Shown here: positions 15,480 through 22,524 of the stretch, piece after piece
How the letters are laid out: every line of letters begins with the position of its first letter
Position numbering within the stretch: position 1 is the first letter of the stretch
Assembly: GCA_030682405.1 (NCBI GenBank)
Contig: JAUXOF010000035.1
Location: 1-40,565 of the forward strand
Length of the DNA: 40,565 bases
Source of the DNA: Thermodesulfovibrionales bacterium
GTDB lineage: Bacteria; Nitrospirota; Thermodesulfovibrionia; Thermodesulfovibrionales; JdFR-86
Reading direction: 5' to 3'
Program-made: the position numbers and the translations under genes
Notes under the pieces: model-generated
What the model was told of the DNA's origin: nothing
What the model saw: only the letters and a program-made list of their open reading frames with translations
The model's database searches: none

Positions 15480-15668
15480 TTATTTCTTTATCCCTGCTGA
15501 TTTTAGTATAGCATGGCAAGTTCCGGTAGGGACTTCTTTTGAACCGTGATAATCCACACGGATTAACCTGTCCCATCCGGCCTTTCCATAGTATCTTATA
15601 GAGCCTTTTTCTTTCACAATACTAAATCCGTTTTCCTCCAAGAGCCTGACAAGCTCACTAAATTTCAC
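15480..15668 (-). CDS. hicA: HicA-type mRNA interferase toxin
   Basis: 62 residues, GTG start. Double-stranded RNA-binding-like fold of HicA: KFSELVRLLEENGFSIV, KGSIRYYGK, VDYHGSKEVPTGTCHAILK, AGI. The His in the YHG segment is the expected catalytic residue, and the GT..AILK..GI ending is typical. Toxin-first order (hicA then hicB) is the standard one. It begins 12 bases after the stop of recombinase-tail copy B. Confidence 0.87.
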   Translation of the reverse strand: MKFSELVRLLEENGFSIVKEKGSIRYYGKAGWDRLIRVDYHGSKEVPTGTCHAILKSAGIKK

Positions 15669-15680
15669 TTAATAATCCCT

Positions 15681-15797
15681 TTATACAAGGCCCTTTAATG
15701 GTCTCTTAGTTTCCTCTACCGAAAAATGGGTATATCTCTTTGTTGTCCGAGGGTTAGAATGACCGGCGACATGGGTAAGATTAAATCCTGCCTTCAT
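15681..15797 (-). pseudogene. Tyrosine recombinase C-terminal tail, copy B (38-residue ORF)
   Basis: The ATG at 15797 overlaps the relE stop (ATGA) and opens a 38-codon ORF: AGFNLTHVAGHSNPRTT, then KRYTHFSVEET, ending at TAA (15681-15683). It is the same integrase end as copy A, with Asn for Asp after the GHS box and a longer match to integrases on its N-terminal side. HicA starts 12 bases downstream. The shared DNA with copy A begins just before the His codon of HVAGHS. Confidence 0.75.
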
Positions 15798-16042
15798 TTG
15801 TAAGCCTGTCCTCTCGGCGAGATCGTATGGACAACAACGTCTTTCCCCTCCACGCTGTAAATGGCCCGAAGGCTTCCAATGCGAAGGCTGTATAATCCCT
15901 TAAGTTCGCCTGAGAGAGGCTTGCCTGAATGTGGGTCTGTGTACAGTCTGTCGAGAGATTTAATAGCGCGTATGCGCAAAGTCGTCGGCATTCTGTCCAA
16001 GTATTTGGATGCCTCCTTCTCTAAAAGGACATTATACGCCAT
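15794..16042 (-). CDS. relE: RelE/ParE-family toxin
   Basis: 82 residues. YNVLLEKEASKYLDRMP at the start, GELKGLYSLRIGSLRAIYSVEG in the centre and VVVHTISPRGQAYK at the end match RelE-type ribosome-dependent mRNA endonucleases, with the basic Arg residues in the central strand. Its start overlaps the antitoxin by 11 bases and its stop overlaps recombinase-tail copy B. Confidence 0.88.
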   Translation of the reverse strand: MAYNVLLEKEASKYLDRMPTTLRIRAIKSLDRLYTDPHSGKPLSGELKGLYSLRIGSLRAIYSVEGKDVVVHTISPRGQAYK

Positions 16043-16259
16043 GCCGTTTCTTCACTTCCTTAAGAGAAACGAAACGTCCGCTTGCGCCTTCCCTGTACGC
16101 CTTCTGAGAGGACCGGATTTTTTTTACAAGTTCTCTGTCAGAGGCGATTTCGAGAGACTCCCTCAGGGCCTCTGGGTCTATTACAGAGGAAACGGTTTTC
16201 CGGATGAGAGATTTCAGTTCGTCGGTGGTGAGGTCTTTAACTTTCTTTACGGCCAGCAT
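16032..16259 (-). CDS. relB: RelB-like antitoxin
   Basis: 75 residues behind a perfect AAGGAGGTG site. The helical, charged sequence (KVKDLTTDELKSLIRKTVSS, DPEALRESLEIASDRELVKKI) with a basic C-terminus (SLKEVKKRHGV) fits the small antitoxin partner of RelE. The family cannot be fixed from sequence alone. First gene of the chain, 32 bases behind tRNA-Thr with no obvious separate promoter. Confidence 0.78.
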   Translation of the reverse strand: MLAVKKVKDLTTDELKSLIRKTVSSVIDPEALRESLEIASDRELVKKIRSSQKAYREGASGRFVSLKEVKKRHGV

Positions 16260-16291
16260 ATTAACACCTCCTTGCTAATTAAATGATAAAG

Positions 16292-16363
16292 AGCCGGGGA
16301 GGAGGGTTGAACTCCCGACCTGCTGATTACGAATCAGCTGCTCTGCCACTGAGCTACCCCGGC
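16292..16363 (-). tRNA. tRNA-Thr(CGT)
   Basis: Read on the minus strand: acceptor GCCGGGG / CCCCGGC, D arm GCTCAGTGGCAGAGC, anticodon stem GCTGA/TCAGC with loop TTCGTAA and anticodon CGT (complement of 16329-16331), T arm GGGAG-TTCAACC-CTCCT. Discriminator T; CCA is not encoded, unlike tRNA-Leu in this window. Confidence 0.94.
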
Positions 16364-16408
16364 ATTCTATTGATTTTTCAGGAAAATCAAGTCTCTTAGA
16401 ACAGCCCC

Positions 16409-16438
16409 ATTTTATCAAACTTCGTCAGACTTCGTCAA
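16409..16438 (-). promoter_or_regulatory. Candidate promoter of tRNA-Thr
   Basis: On the minus strand TTGACG (complement of 16433-16438), 18-base spacer, TAAAAT (complement of 16409-16414). Would start a transcript about 40 bases before the tRNA. The area also holds short direct repeats (ttgcagtcaa twice, acttcgtca twice). Confidence 0.45.
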
Positions 16439-16522
16439 ACTTAACCAATTTTGCAGTCAATTTGCAGTCAATCAGGAGCGCCTCTTAGAGCGCTCTTGGC
16501 GCAGTCTTTTTTAGGCGGCGGG

Positions 16523-17014
16523 TTAAAGCCGCGGGAGGGTTTTTAGATAGGCCTGTGCCTCTTTTTCTATATCGGCAAGCCATATTCTGGTGGCAAGCCA
16601 CTCGTTTGTATCCCTCAGTTTCTGGCAGAGGTTCACTGCCATTGAGCGGAAGACCTTGGCCGCTATTTCACCGTCCCGGTTTATGAGGTCGTCAAAGGCG
16701 GCAGAGGGAATCTTTATGATTATGCTGTCCTCATCCGCCTCCCCGGATGCCGAGGGAAGTCCCTTGTCTATAAAGGAGAGTTCTCCTATGGGGTTGCCCT
16801 CGCCTATCACCACAAGGAGTTTTCCGCCCTGAGTGATTTTTACGCAGCCCTTCTTTATGATGAAAAGGGAATCGCATGGGACGTTTTCCCTTATTATTAC
16901 CTCCCCTTTTTTATAGGTTACCTCCCTTGCGAGGAAATGTATCTTGCGGAGTTCGCCGTCGTTGAGCGCGCCGAACAGGTCAAGCGCCCTTAATATCTCG
17001 ATAGATGTCTTCAT
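16523..17014 (-). CDS. Cyclic-nucleotide-binding domain protein without HTH
   Basis: 163 residues from the ATG at 17014, behind a GGGAGGG site. The beta-barrel cNMP-binding fold is clear: LFGALNDGELRKI, YKKGEVIIRENVPCDSLFII, KKGCVKITQGG, GEGNPIGELSFID (the phosphate-binding cassette position) and SAAFDDLI. The C-terminal helix follows but there is no DNA-binding domain, so it is not a complete Crp/Fnr regulator. It may sense a ligand and act through a partner. Divergent from the TPR gene. Confidence 0.82.
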   Translation of the reverse strand: MKTSIEILRALDLFGALNDGELRKIHFLAREVTYKKGEVIIRENVPCDSLFIIKKGCVKITQGGKLLVVIGEGNPIGELSFIDKGLPSASGEADEDSIIIKIPSAAFDDLINRDGEIAAKVFRSMAVNLCQKLRDTNEWLATRIWLADIEKEAQAYLKTLPRL

Positions 17015-17197
17015 CTGTTTTTTCCCTCCCCCTGCCTTTTTTGGAGGCAGATAGATTTTATAAATTCCATGCGGAAATTTCAATAAGAAATTGATGTCAT
17101 GCCGATTCGACCCATGCCAATTCGAGAAATTGACAAAACAGGGCAGCCGGACATATCATATTTATTGGAAACTTAAAATTTATCGGACAGGGGTAAA

Positions 17198-17938
17198 ATG
17201 AAACTTGACTTGGAAACAGTGGAGAAAACCCTTGAGGCTGTAAAACGCGAGACTGACCCCGTGAAGTGGTCAAGCCTGATGAACATCAAGGGCATGCTCC
17301 TCAGAAATAAAGGGGATTTCAAGGGAGCGGAGTCGGCCTTTATCTCGGCGCTTTACGTGGATGACGCTGTGCTTAAGTGCAAGATTCTCATAAATTACGC
17401 CACGACCGAATTTTTAAAGAAGGATATGGTCAGGGCCATTCAGGTGATAGACAGGTTCTTTGAACTTGCAAAGGCCAATAAAAAGCTGCAACTCAATCTC
17501 TTTTTGGGTTATGCCCACCTTCTGAAGGGAGAGATAACATACCATAGGGGGGATGAAAAGGCCGCCCTTTCGGAGTTCAAGAAGGCGGAGTTTTTTTTCG
17601 AGGGAACCACTGATGCGCGCGGGGTGGGGCTTAGCTGCCTTGAGATTGCGCGTATCCACATCAAGGGCAGGAACCTTACAACCGCATGGAATTTTTTGAG
17701 GAGGGCGGAGGTCTTCCTGAGCAGACTCGGCAACGAAGAGAAACTCGGCATAGCCGTGTGCAAGGGGATAGCGCTTTATTATTCCGACAAGGCCGACGAG
17801 GCTATGGCATTGATGGATGCGGCTTACAGGGAAGCCGGTATAGACAGGGGCGCTTACCGCTACGTGATGGATGAAGTGTTGGACGTATATCTGGATACGG
17901 GATGGAGGATGCTCAATTCCCAGCAATCCCTAATGTAA
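17198..17938 (+). CDS. TPR-repeat protein of unknown function
   Basis: 246 residues, soluble. At least four tetratricopeptide-like helix pairs: KWSSLMNIKGMLLRNKGDFK at 22-42, KCKILINYATTEFLKKDM at about 60, LGYAHLLKGEITYHRGDEKA near 103, and IAVCKGIALYYSDKADEAM near 190. No signal peptide. Protein-protein interaction scaffold by family. Divergent from the cNMP-binding gene, so the two may share control; partner unknown. Confidence 0.8.
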   Translation: MKLDLETVEKTLEAVKRETDPVKWSSLMNIKGMLLRNKGDFKGAESAFISALYVDDAVLKCKILINYATTEFLKKDMVRAIQVIDRFFELAKANKKLQLNLFLGYAHLLKGEITYHRGDEKAALSEFKKAEFFFEGTTDARGVGLSCLEIARIHIKGRNLTTAWNFLRRAEVFLSRLGNEEKLGIAVCKGIALYYSDKADEAMALMDAAYREAGIDRGAYRYVMDEVLDVYLDTGWRMLNSQQSLM

Positions 17939-18006
17939 GGGGCTGCGGCCTCTTTGAAAAAGAGTCCGTATGCCGTGCCCTTCCCGATGGGGCCAAGCCC
18001 TTTACT

Positions 18007-18042
18007 CCGGGTTCGTAACCCCTCGCCGGGTTCGTAACCCCT
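18007..18042. repeat. Tandem palindrome between convergent genes, possible bidirectional terminator
   Basis: CCGGGTTCGTAACCCCT occurs twice (18007-18023 and 18026-18042, period 19). Each copy is itself a GGGTT/AACCC hairpin. They end at the metF stop codon and lie between the converging TPR and metF genes. No long T run, so the terminator role is tentative. Confidence 0.5.
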
Positions 18043-18922
18043 AAAGCAGTCCTGCCCTCTGCATTATCTCAGGCACCTTGTCTTCCATGCCTATGGCCAT
18101 GATGTGCACGCCGTCCGAGATGCATTCTTCCCTTAGCTGCCTTATGTGCCTTGCGGTGATGTCCATGCCGGTGTCAAGGGCCTTTTCCTTGCCAGCGGCC
18201 TTAATCTCGGCTATGAGTTCATCGGGCACCCTGATGCCGGGCACGTTTTTGTTGAGGAAATTCGCCATGCCCACGGATTTCAGCACCACAAACCCCGCAA
18301 GCACCTTTACAGGGAAATTCCTTGCGTGTTTCATGAATTCCTTGAACTTCCCGATGTCGTATATCGCCTGCGTCTGAAAGAACTTTGCCCCTGCCTTGAC
18401 CTTTTTATCGAATTTCATGAGCTGGGGCTCAAGCGGGTTTGCCTCAGGGGTGACGACAGCGCCCTGAAAGAAATCCGTTGCGCCTTTCATCTCGTTGCCG
18501 GACATGTCCCTGCCGCCATTGAGGCCGTCCACTGCCTTAAGGAGTTGGACGGACTCGATATCGTAGACAGGCTTTGCGCCTTTGTGGTCGCCTGCCGAGA
18601 CATGGTCGCCGGTCATGCAGAGGACGTTTTTAATGCCGAGCACGCTTGCCCCGAGCAGGTCGGACTGAAGCCCGATTCTGTTACGGTCGCGGCATGTCAT
18701 CTGAAGTATCGGCTCAAGTCCGTGCTCAAGGCAGAGCTTTGAGACGGCAATGGAGCAGATGCGCATCACAGCGGACTGGTTGTCCGTGACGTTTGCGGCG
18801 TCTATCTTGCCTTTTAGAAGCTCCATGTGGTGCAGCATTTCCTTTATGTCCGTGCCCTTGGGCGGGCCGATTTCAGCGGTTACAGCGAATTTTTTAGAGT
18901 TCAGTATGTCTTTAAAGCTCAC
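18041..18922 (-). CDS. metF: 5,10-methylenetetrahydrofolate reductase MetF
   Basis: 293 residues, GTG start overlapping the metV stop (GTGA). FAD-containing TIM barrel that interconverts methylene- and methyl-tetrahydrofolate. Motifs: VTAEIGPPKGTD at the start (catalytic Glu region), NVTDNQSAVMR, LQMTCRDRNRIGLQSDLLG, NVLCMTGDH (folate-binding Asp), and FFQTQAIYD. With metV it forms the MetVF-type reductase of acetogens and sulfate reducers, in the methyl branch of the acetyl-CoA pathway. Confidence 0.95.
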   Translation of the reverse strand: MSFKDILNSKKFAVTAEIGPPKGTDIKEMLHHMELLKGKIDAANVTDNQSAVMRICSIAVSKLCLEHGLEPILQMTCRDRNRIGLQSDLLGASVLGIKNVLCMTGDHVSAGDHKGAKPVYDIESVQLLKAVDGLNGGRDMSGNEMKGATDFFQGAVVTPEANPLEPQLMKFDKKVKAGAKFFQTQAIYDIGKFKEFMKHARNFPVKVLAGFVVLKSVGMANFLNKNVPGIRVPDELIAEIKAAGKEKALDTGMDITARHIRQLREECISDGVHIMAIGMEDKVPEIMQRAGLL

Positions 18923-19584
18923 TTTTTCTTCTCCTCCCTTGCCACTATTGTTCTGGGCTTCTGGGACGGGGCCCAGTCCTTCGCCTCAATCGTCGTCTCG
19001 CAGAGTTCCTTGAGCCTGTCGAGCTTTTTCATCCTCTCGTATATCCTGACCCATGCGCATTTTATGTCAGGGCTTATCTCGCATTGGCCGTCCTTGCATC
19101 CGCCGCATGGGCCGTTCAGGAGGCCCTTTGGGCACGCAGTGATAGGGCATATGCCGCCTGTCTTATCGAGGATGCACTTGCCGCAGAGCGAGCAGCGCTC
19201 ATCGAACATCTGAAGCCGGGTCATGTTTCCCAGAAACAGGCTGTCGTTTGCCGGGAACACGGGCTTGTCATCGTAAAGCTCAACCGCGCTCTGTGTGCCT
19301 GCTCCGCAGGAAAGGACGACTATGCAGTCGGCCTTGGAGATGGCGTCCTTATGCGGCTTAAGCTCTACCTTTGTGCCCAAGACCTGACAGCCGGTCTTGG
19401 CCACGAAGGTGCCGGTAACCTCCTTGCCCTCGGCCTCAAGGGCCTTTTTCATCTCTGCAAGCTCCGGCTCTCCGCCGGTGCCGCATAGCGTCGCGCACTC
19501 GGAGCACCCCAGAAGGAAGAAGCTCTTATACCCCCTGAGGTTCTCCATGAGTTCGCCGAAATCCTTCTTCTTGGTGATTATCAT
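18919..19584 (-). CDS. metV: MetV, zinc/iron-sulfur partner of MetF
   Basis: 221 residues. The N-terminal half is an alpha/beta domain (SFFLLGCSECATLCGTGG; DCIVVLSCGAG). The C-terminal half has a cluster of cysteines: RCSLCGKCIL, GICPITACPKGLLNGPCG, GCKDGQCE. This is the methylene-THF reductase C-terminal domain family that accompanies MetF in Wood-Ljungdahl organisms and is thought to pass electrons to its flavin. Overlap with metF shows tight coupling. Confidence 0.92.
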   Translation of the reverse strand: MIITKKKDFGELMENLRGYKSFFLLGCSECATLCGTGGEPELAEMKKALEAEGKEVTGTFVAKTGCQVLGTKVELKPHKDAISKADCIVVLSCGAGTQSAVELYDDKPVFPANDSLFLGNMTRLQMFDERCSLCGKCILDKTGGICPITACPKGLLNGPCGGCKDGQCEISPDIKCAWVRIYERMKKLDRLKELCETTIEAKDWAPSQKPRTIVAREEKKK

Positions 19585-19623
19585 TATGCGCCTCCGCTTA
19601 GTTTATATTAATCGCCTGCCGCC

Positions 19624-20532
19624 CTATTTTATCCCTGCCGCAAGCTTTGCCGATTTGACGGTGTTTTTCATAAGCATTGTGATGGTCATCGGCCCGACGC
19701 CCCCCGGCACCGGGGTTATCGCGCCTGCTATCTCCTTTGCCGCATCAAAGTCCACGTCGCCTTTGAGGATGGGCACCATCTTGCCGGTTTTCTCGCTCAT
19801 CTTCTCGCCCACGCGGTTTACGCCCACGTCTATGACGCATGAGCCGGGCCGTATCCACTCGGGCTTTACAAGGCCAGGCACGCCGGCGGCAACGATGAGG
19901 ATGTCAGCCCTCCTACAGTGGGATGCGAGGTCCTTGGTGCCTGTGTGGACGATTGTAACCGTGGAGTTTGCGCCCCTGCCTTTTTGCAGCATTATGTTTG
20001 CGATGGGCTTTCCCACGATATTAGAGCGTCCGACCACGACCACCTCGGCCCCTGAGGTTTCGATGCCGGAACGAACGATAAGCTCCTGAATGCCTGCCGG
20101 GGTGCACGGCAGGAACTTGGCCTCGCCGCCTCCTATCATCAGGCGTCCGACATTGACCGGATGAAAGCAATCAACATCCTTGTCCGGGTCTACGGCGTTA
20201 AGCACCTTTTTTTCGTTGATATGCTTTGGAAGCGGGAGTTGGACGAGGATGCCGTGGATTGTCGGGTCATTATTGTATTTTTCCACGAGCCTCAGGAGTT
20301 CCTCCTCGGAGATATTTTCAGGCTGGTTGTCTTGAATCGAATGGAACCCGAGTTCCTTTGCGGTTTTCTGCTTGCCTGTCACGTAGCTGATAGAGGCCGG
20401 GTTCTCGCCTATCAGAATGGTCACCAGCCCCGGCACAACTCCGTGTTTTTCTTTTATCTCGGCAACTTCCTTTTTAAGCTCCTCCCGTATCTGGGCTGCT
20501 ATTTCCGTGCCGCTTATTATCTTTGCCGCCAT
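19624..20532 (-). CDS. folD: Bifunctional methylene-THF dehydrogenase / methenyl-THF cyclohydrolase FolD
   Basis: 302 residues, AGGAGG site. Interconverts methylene-, methenyl- and formyl-THF. Motifs: SYVTGKQKTAKELG with the catalytic Lys (YxxxK), HGILVQLPLPKHI, DKDVDCFHPVNVGRL, CTPAGIQEL, VVVGRSNIVGKP (dinucleotide binding) and PVPGGVGPMTITML. Full length. Sits between metV and folE in the one-carbon operon. Confidence 0.97.
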   Translation of the reverse strand: MAAKIISGTEIAAQIREELKKEVAEIKEKHGVVPGLVTILIGENPASISYVTGKQKTAKELGFHSIQDNQPENISEEELLRLVEKYNNDPTIHGILVQLPLPKHINEKKVLNAVDPDKDVDCFHPVNVGRLMIGGGEAKFLPCTPAGIQELIVRSGIETSGAEVVVVGRSNIVGKPIANIMLQKGRGANSTVTIVHTGTKDLASHCRRADILIVAAGVPGLVKPEWIRPGSCVIDVGVNRVGEKMSEKTGKMVPILKGDVDFDAAKEIAGAITPVPGGVGPMTITMLMKNTVKSAKLAAGIK

Positions 20533-20543
20533 TGCCGCCTCCT

Positions 20544-21104
20544 TTAGTCCCTTTTCCTTATGAGTTCAAGCATTTCCTCTCTGGTAGATGCCTTTGTGCG
20601 GAATATTCCCCTTACCGCCGAAGTCACGGTTCTTGAGCCGGGTTTTTTAATCCCCCTCATGCTCATGCAGAGGTGCTCTGCGTCTACTACGACCATCGTG
20701 CCTCTCGGCTTAAGCCTCTGCATTATCATATCGGCAAGCTGTGCCGTGAGCCTTTCCTGCACCTGCGGCCTCTTTGCGAAGTACTCAAGCACCTTAACAA
20801 GCTCGCTCAGGCCTACTATGTCTCCGGCCGGGATATATGCGATGTGCGCCTTGCCTATGAACGGCAGGAGATGGTGCTCGCAGACAGAATAAAAGGGTAT
20901 GTCCTTTACGAGTATCATCTCGTCGTGGGATTCGCCCTTTATGGGCCTGAGCACTTCCTCGGCAGGGGTTTTGAGGCCGGAAAATATCTCCTCATACATT
21001 TTGGTTACGCGCTCGGGAGTGTCTTTAAGTCCCGGTCTTTCCAAGTCTTCCCCTATGCCCTCAAGTATGAGCCTCACTCCCTTTTTTATCTTTTCCCTGT
21101 CCAT
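20544..21104 (-). CDS. folE: GTP cyclohydrolase I
   Basis: 186 residues. First step of pterin/tetrahydrofolate synthesis, GTP to dihydroneopterin triphosphate. Zinc and active-site signatures: [20 protein letters not shown] (Cys and His ligands), [23 protein letters not shown], and [20 protein letters not shown] (second Cys and His). Overlaps the 5-formyl-THF cyclo-ligase gene by 19 bases, so the two are coupled. Confidence 0.97.
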   Translation of the reverse strand: MDREKIKKGVRLILEGIGEDLERPGLKDTPERVTKMYEEIFSGLKTPAEEVLRPIKGESHDEMILVKDIPFYSVCEHHLLPFIGKAHIAYIPAGDIVGLSELVKVLEYFAKRPQVQERLTAQLADMIMQRLKPRGTMVVVDAEHLCMSMRGIKKPGSRTVTSAVRGIFRTKASTREEMLELIRKRD

Positions 21105-21664
21105 ATGACCCTCGTATCCGTGATTATGGCGTCCACCCTTGTGTCATGAGACTCTATGGGGATTTCCCCTGTTATCTGCTCCTCGTAGGCCAGGGCTATG
21201 AGCAATGTCTCTTTTTTCATGCCCGAAAGCATCTTATCGTAATATCCCTTGCCGTAGCCGAGCCTGCCGCCATGCTCGTCAAAAGCGGCCCCCGGCATAA
21301 CCACCAAATCGGCATCGTCCGCAGCCCTTAGTTTGTCAGGGGAGGATGCAGGCTCAGGTATGCCCATGTATCCTGCTTGAAGCTCCTCAAGGCCGGTTAT
21401 TTCATATATTTTTAAGGATGAGCTTTCCATGTCAACCTTTGGAAGCATCACTTTCTTGCCCGTTGAAAGCGAATCGGCTATCATCCCGGATGTCTCGACC
21501 TCGGTTTTGAACGATGCGTAAAACAATATTTTCTTTGCCTCCTTAAATTCCCTAAGGGAGAACAGCCTTTCTTTTATGGCCGAACCCTTGGCTCTTCTTA
21601 CCTGAGGGGGAATCGCATCCCTATTTTTCAATATCTCGCTGCGTATATGGTCTTTAGAGGTCAC
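21086..21664 (-). CDS. fau: 5-formyltetrahydrofolate cyclo-ligase
   Basis: 192 residues. Converts 5-formyl-THF to methenyl-THF with ATP, recycling a dead-end folate. Motifs: [47 protein letters not shown] followed by KGYYDKML, the family signature. Seven bases after cooC, coupled to folE by overlap. Confidence 0.95.
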   Translation of the reverse strand: MTSKDHIRSEILKNRDAIPPQVRRAKGSAIKERLFSLREFKEAKKILFYASFKTEVETSGMIADSLSTGKKVMLPKVDMESSSLKIYEITGLEELQAGYMGIPEPASSPDKLRAADDADLVVMPGAAFDEHGGRLGYGKGYYDKMLSGMKKETLLIALAYEEQITGEIPIESHDTRVDAIITDTRVIWTGKR

Positions 21665-21670
21665 GGATTC

Positions 21671-22462
21671 CTACCGGGGCAGCGCCCCCTCGATTATTTT
21701 CCTTATTTCCTGTATCTCTCCGATAAGCTTAGGGTCAAAAGTGGCCTTGCCCTTTATGTCGGCCTCTATGACGGCAGGGTTATAGCTTATTGAGCCTGCA
21801 AATGTCATGTCTCCGATGCCTGCCTTTATGAACCCGATATCCTCAGCCGACCGTATCTTGTTGGCCACGACAAAGACCTTTCTGACCCCGAGTTCCTGTG
21901 CCATCGTCTTAACAGCCTTTGCTGTCTGTATGCTCCTTGAGCCTGGCTCCACCACTACTATAAAGGCATCCACTGCCTCCGCAGTCCCCCTTGTCAGGTG
22001 CTCGATGCCTGCCTCCATGTCCACAACTACGACCTCGTCCCTTTCGACCACAAGGTGCTTAAGTAGCCTCCTAAGAAGGATGTTCTCCGGGCAGTAGCAG
22101 CCGGAAGCGGCTTCTTTTGACCTCCCGGTGATGAGCAGGGTTATGTTGCCGAGCCTGTAGCCGAACCCTTCGGGGATGTCGTCCACCTTCGGGTTGAGCC
22201 TGAAAATCCCGCCCGATGTCCCCGGCCTTGCCCCTGTCCTTTGCTCTATGAGGTCAGTCATTTCCGCAATGGGCCTGATTGCCGCTATGTCCTTTGTGCC
22301 TAACCCGAATGCAGAGGCAAGGTTGGCGTCAGGGTCTGCGTCTACGGCAAGCACCTTTTTCCCCTCTTCTGCGAATATATGGCTTAATGCGGCGGAAAGG
22401 GTTGTTTTACCAACTCCGCCCTTGCCTGTAACAGCTATTTTCACAGTCGGAAATTTTAACAT
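21671..22462 (-). CDS. cooC: CO dehydrogenase maturation ATPase CooC
   Basis: 263 residues. MinD/ParA-type ATPase that inserts nickel into CO dehydrogenase. Deviant Walker A GKGGVGKT at 13-20, DADPDANLASAFG, the CxC motif (GCYCPENILLRRLL) that binds metal at the dimer interface, VVVDMEAGIEHLTRGT (switch II), and VANKIRS. No CODH gene is in the window, but the folate genes downstream and metVF fit the same pathway. Confidence 0.95.
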   Translation of the reverse strand: MLKFPTVKIAVTGKGGVGKTTLSAALSHIFAEEGKKVLAVDADPDANLASAFGLGTKDIAAIRPIAEMTDLIEQRTGARPGTSGGIFRLNPKVDDIPEGFGYRLGNITLLITGRSKEAASGCYCPENILLRRLLKHLVVERDEVVVVDMEAGIEHLTRGTAEAVDAFIVVVEPGSRSIQTAKAVKTMAQELGVRKVFVVANKIRSAEDIGFIKAGIGDMTFAGSISYNPAVIEADIKGKATFDPKLIGEIQEIRKIIEGALPR

Positions 22463-22524
22463 TTCAGGCAGAACACTGTCAAAAGGCCCCCTGTGTCAAG
22501 TCAAGCCTGTTTAAAGCGCGGGGA

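Noticed and set aside
18146-18742. 198-codon plus-strand ORF
   Set aside because: It lies antisense inside metF, whose protein has all family motifs.
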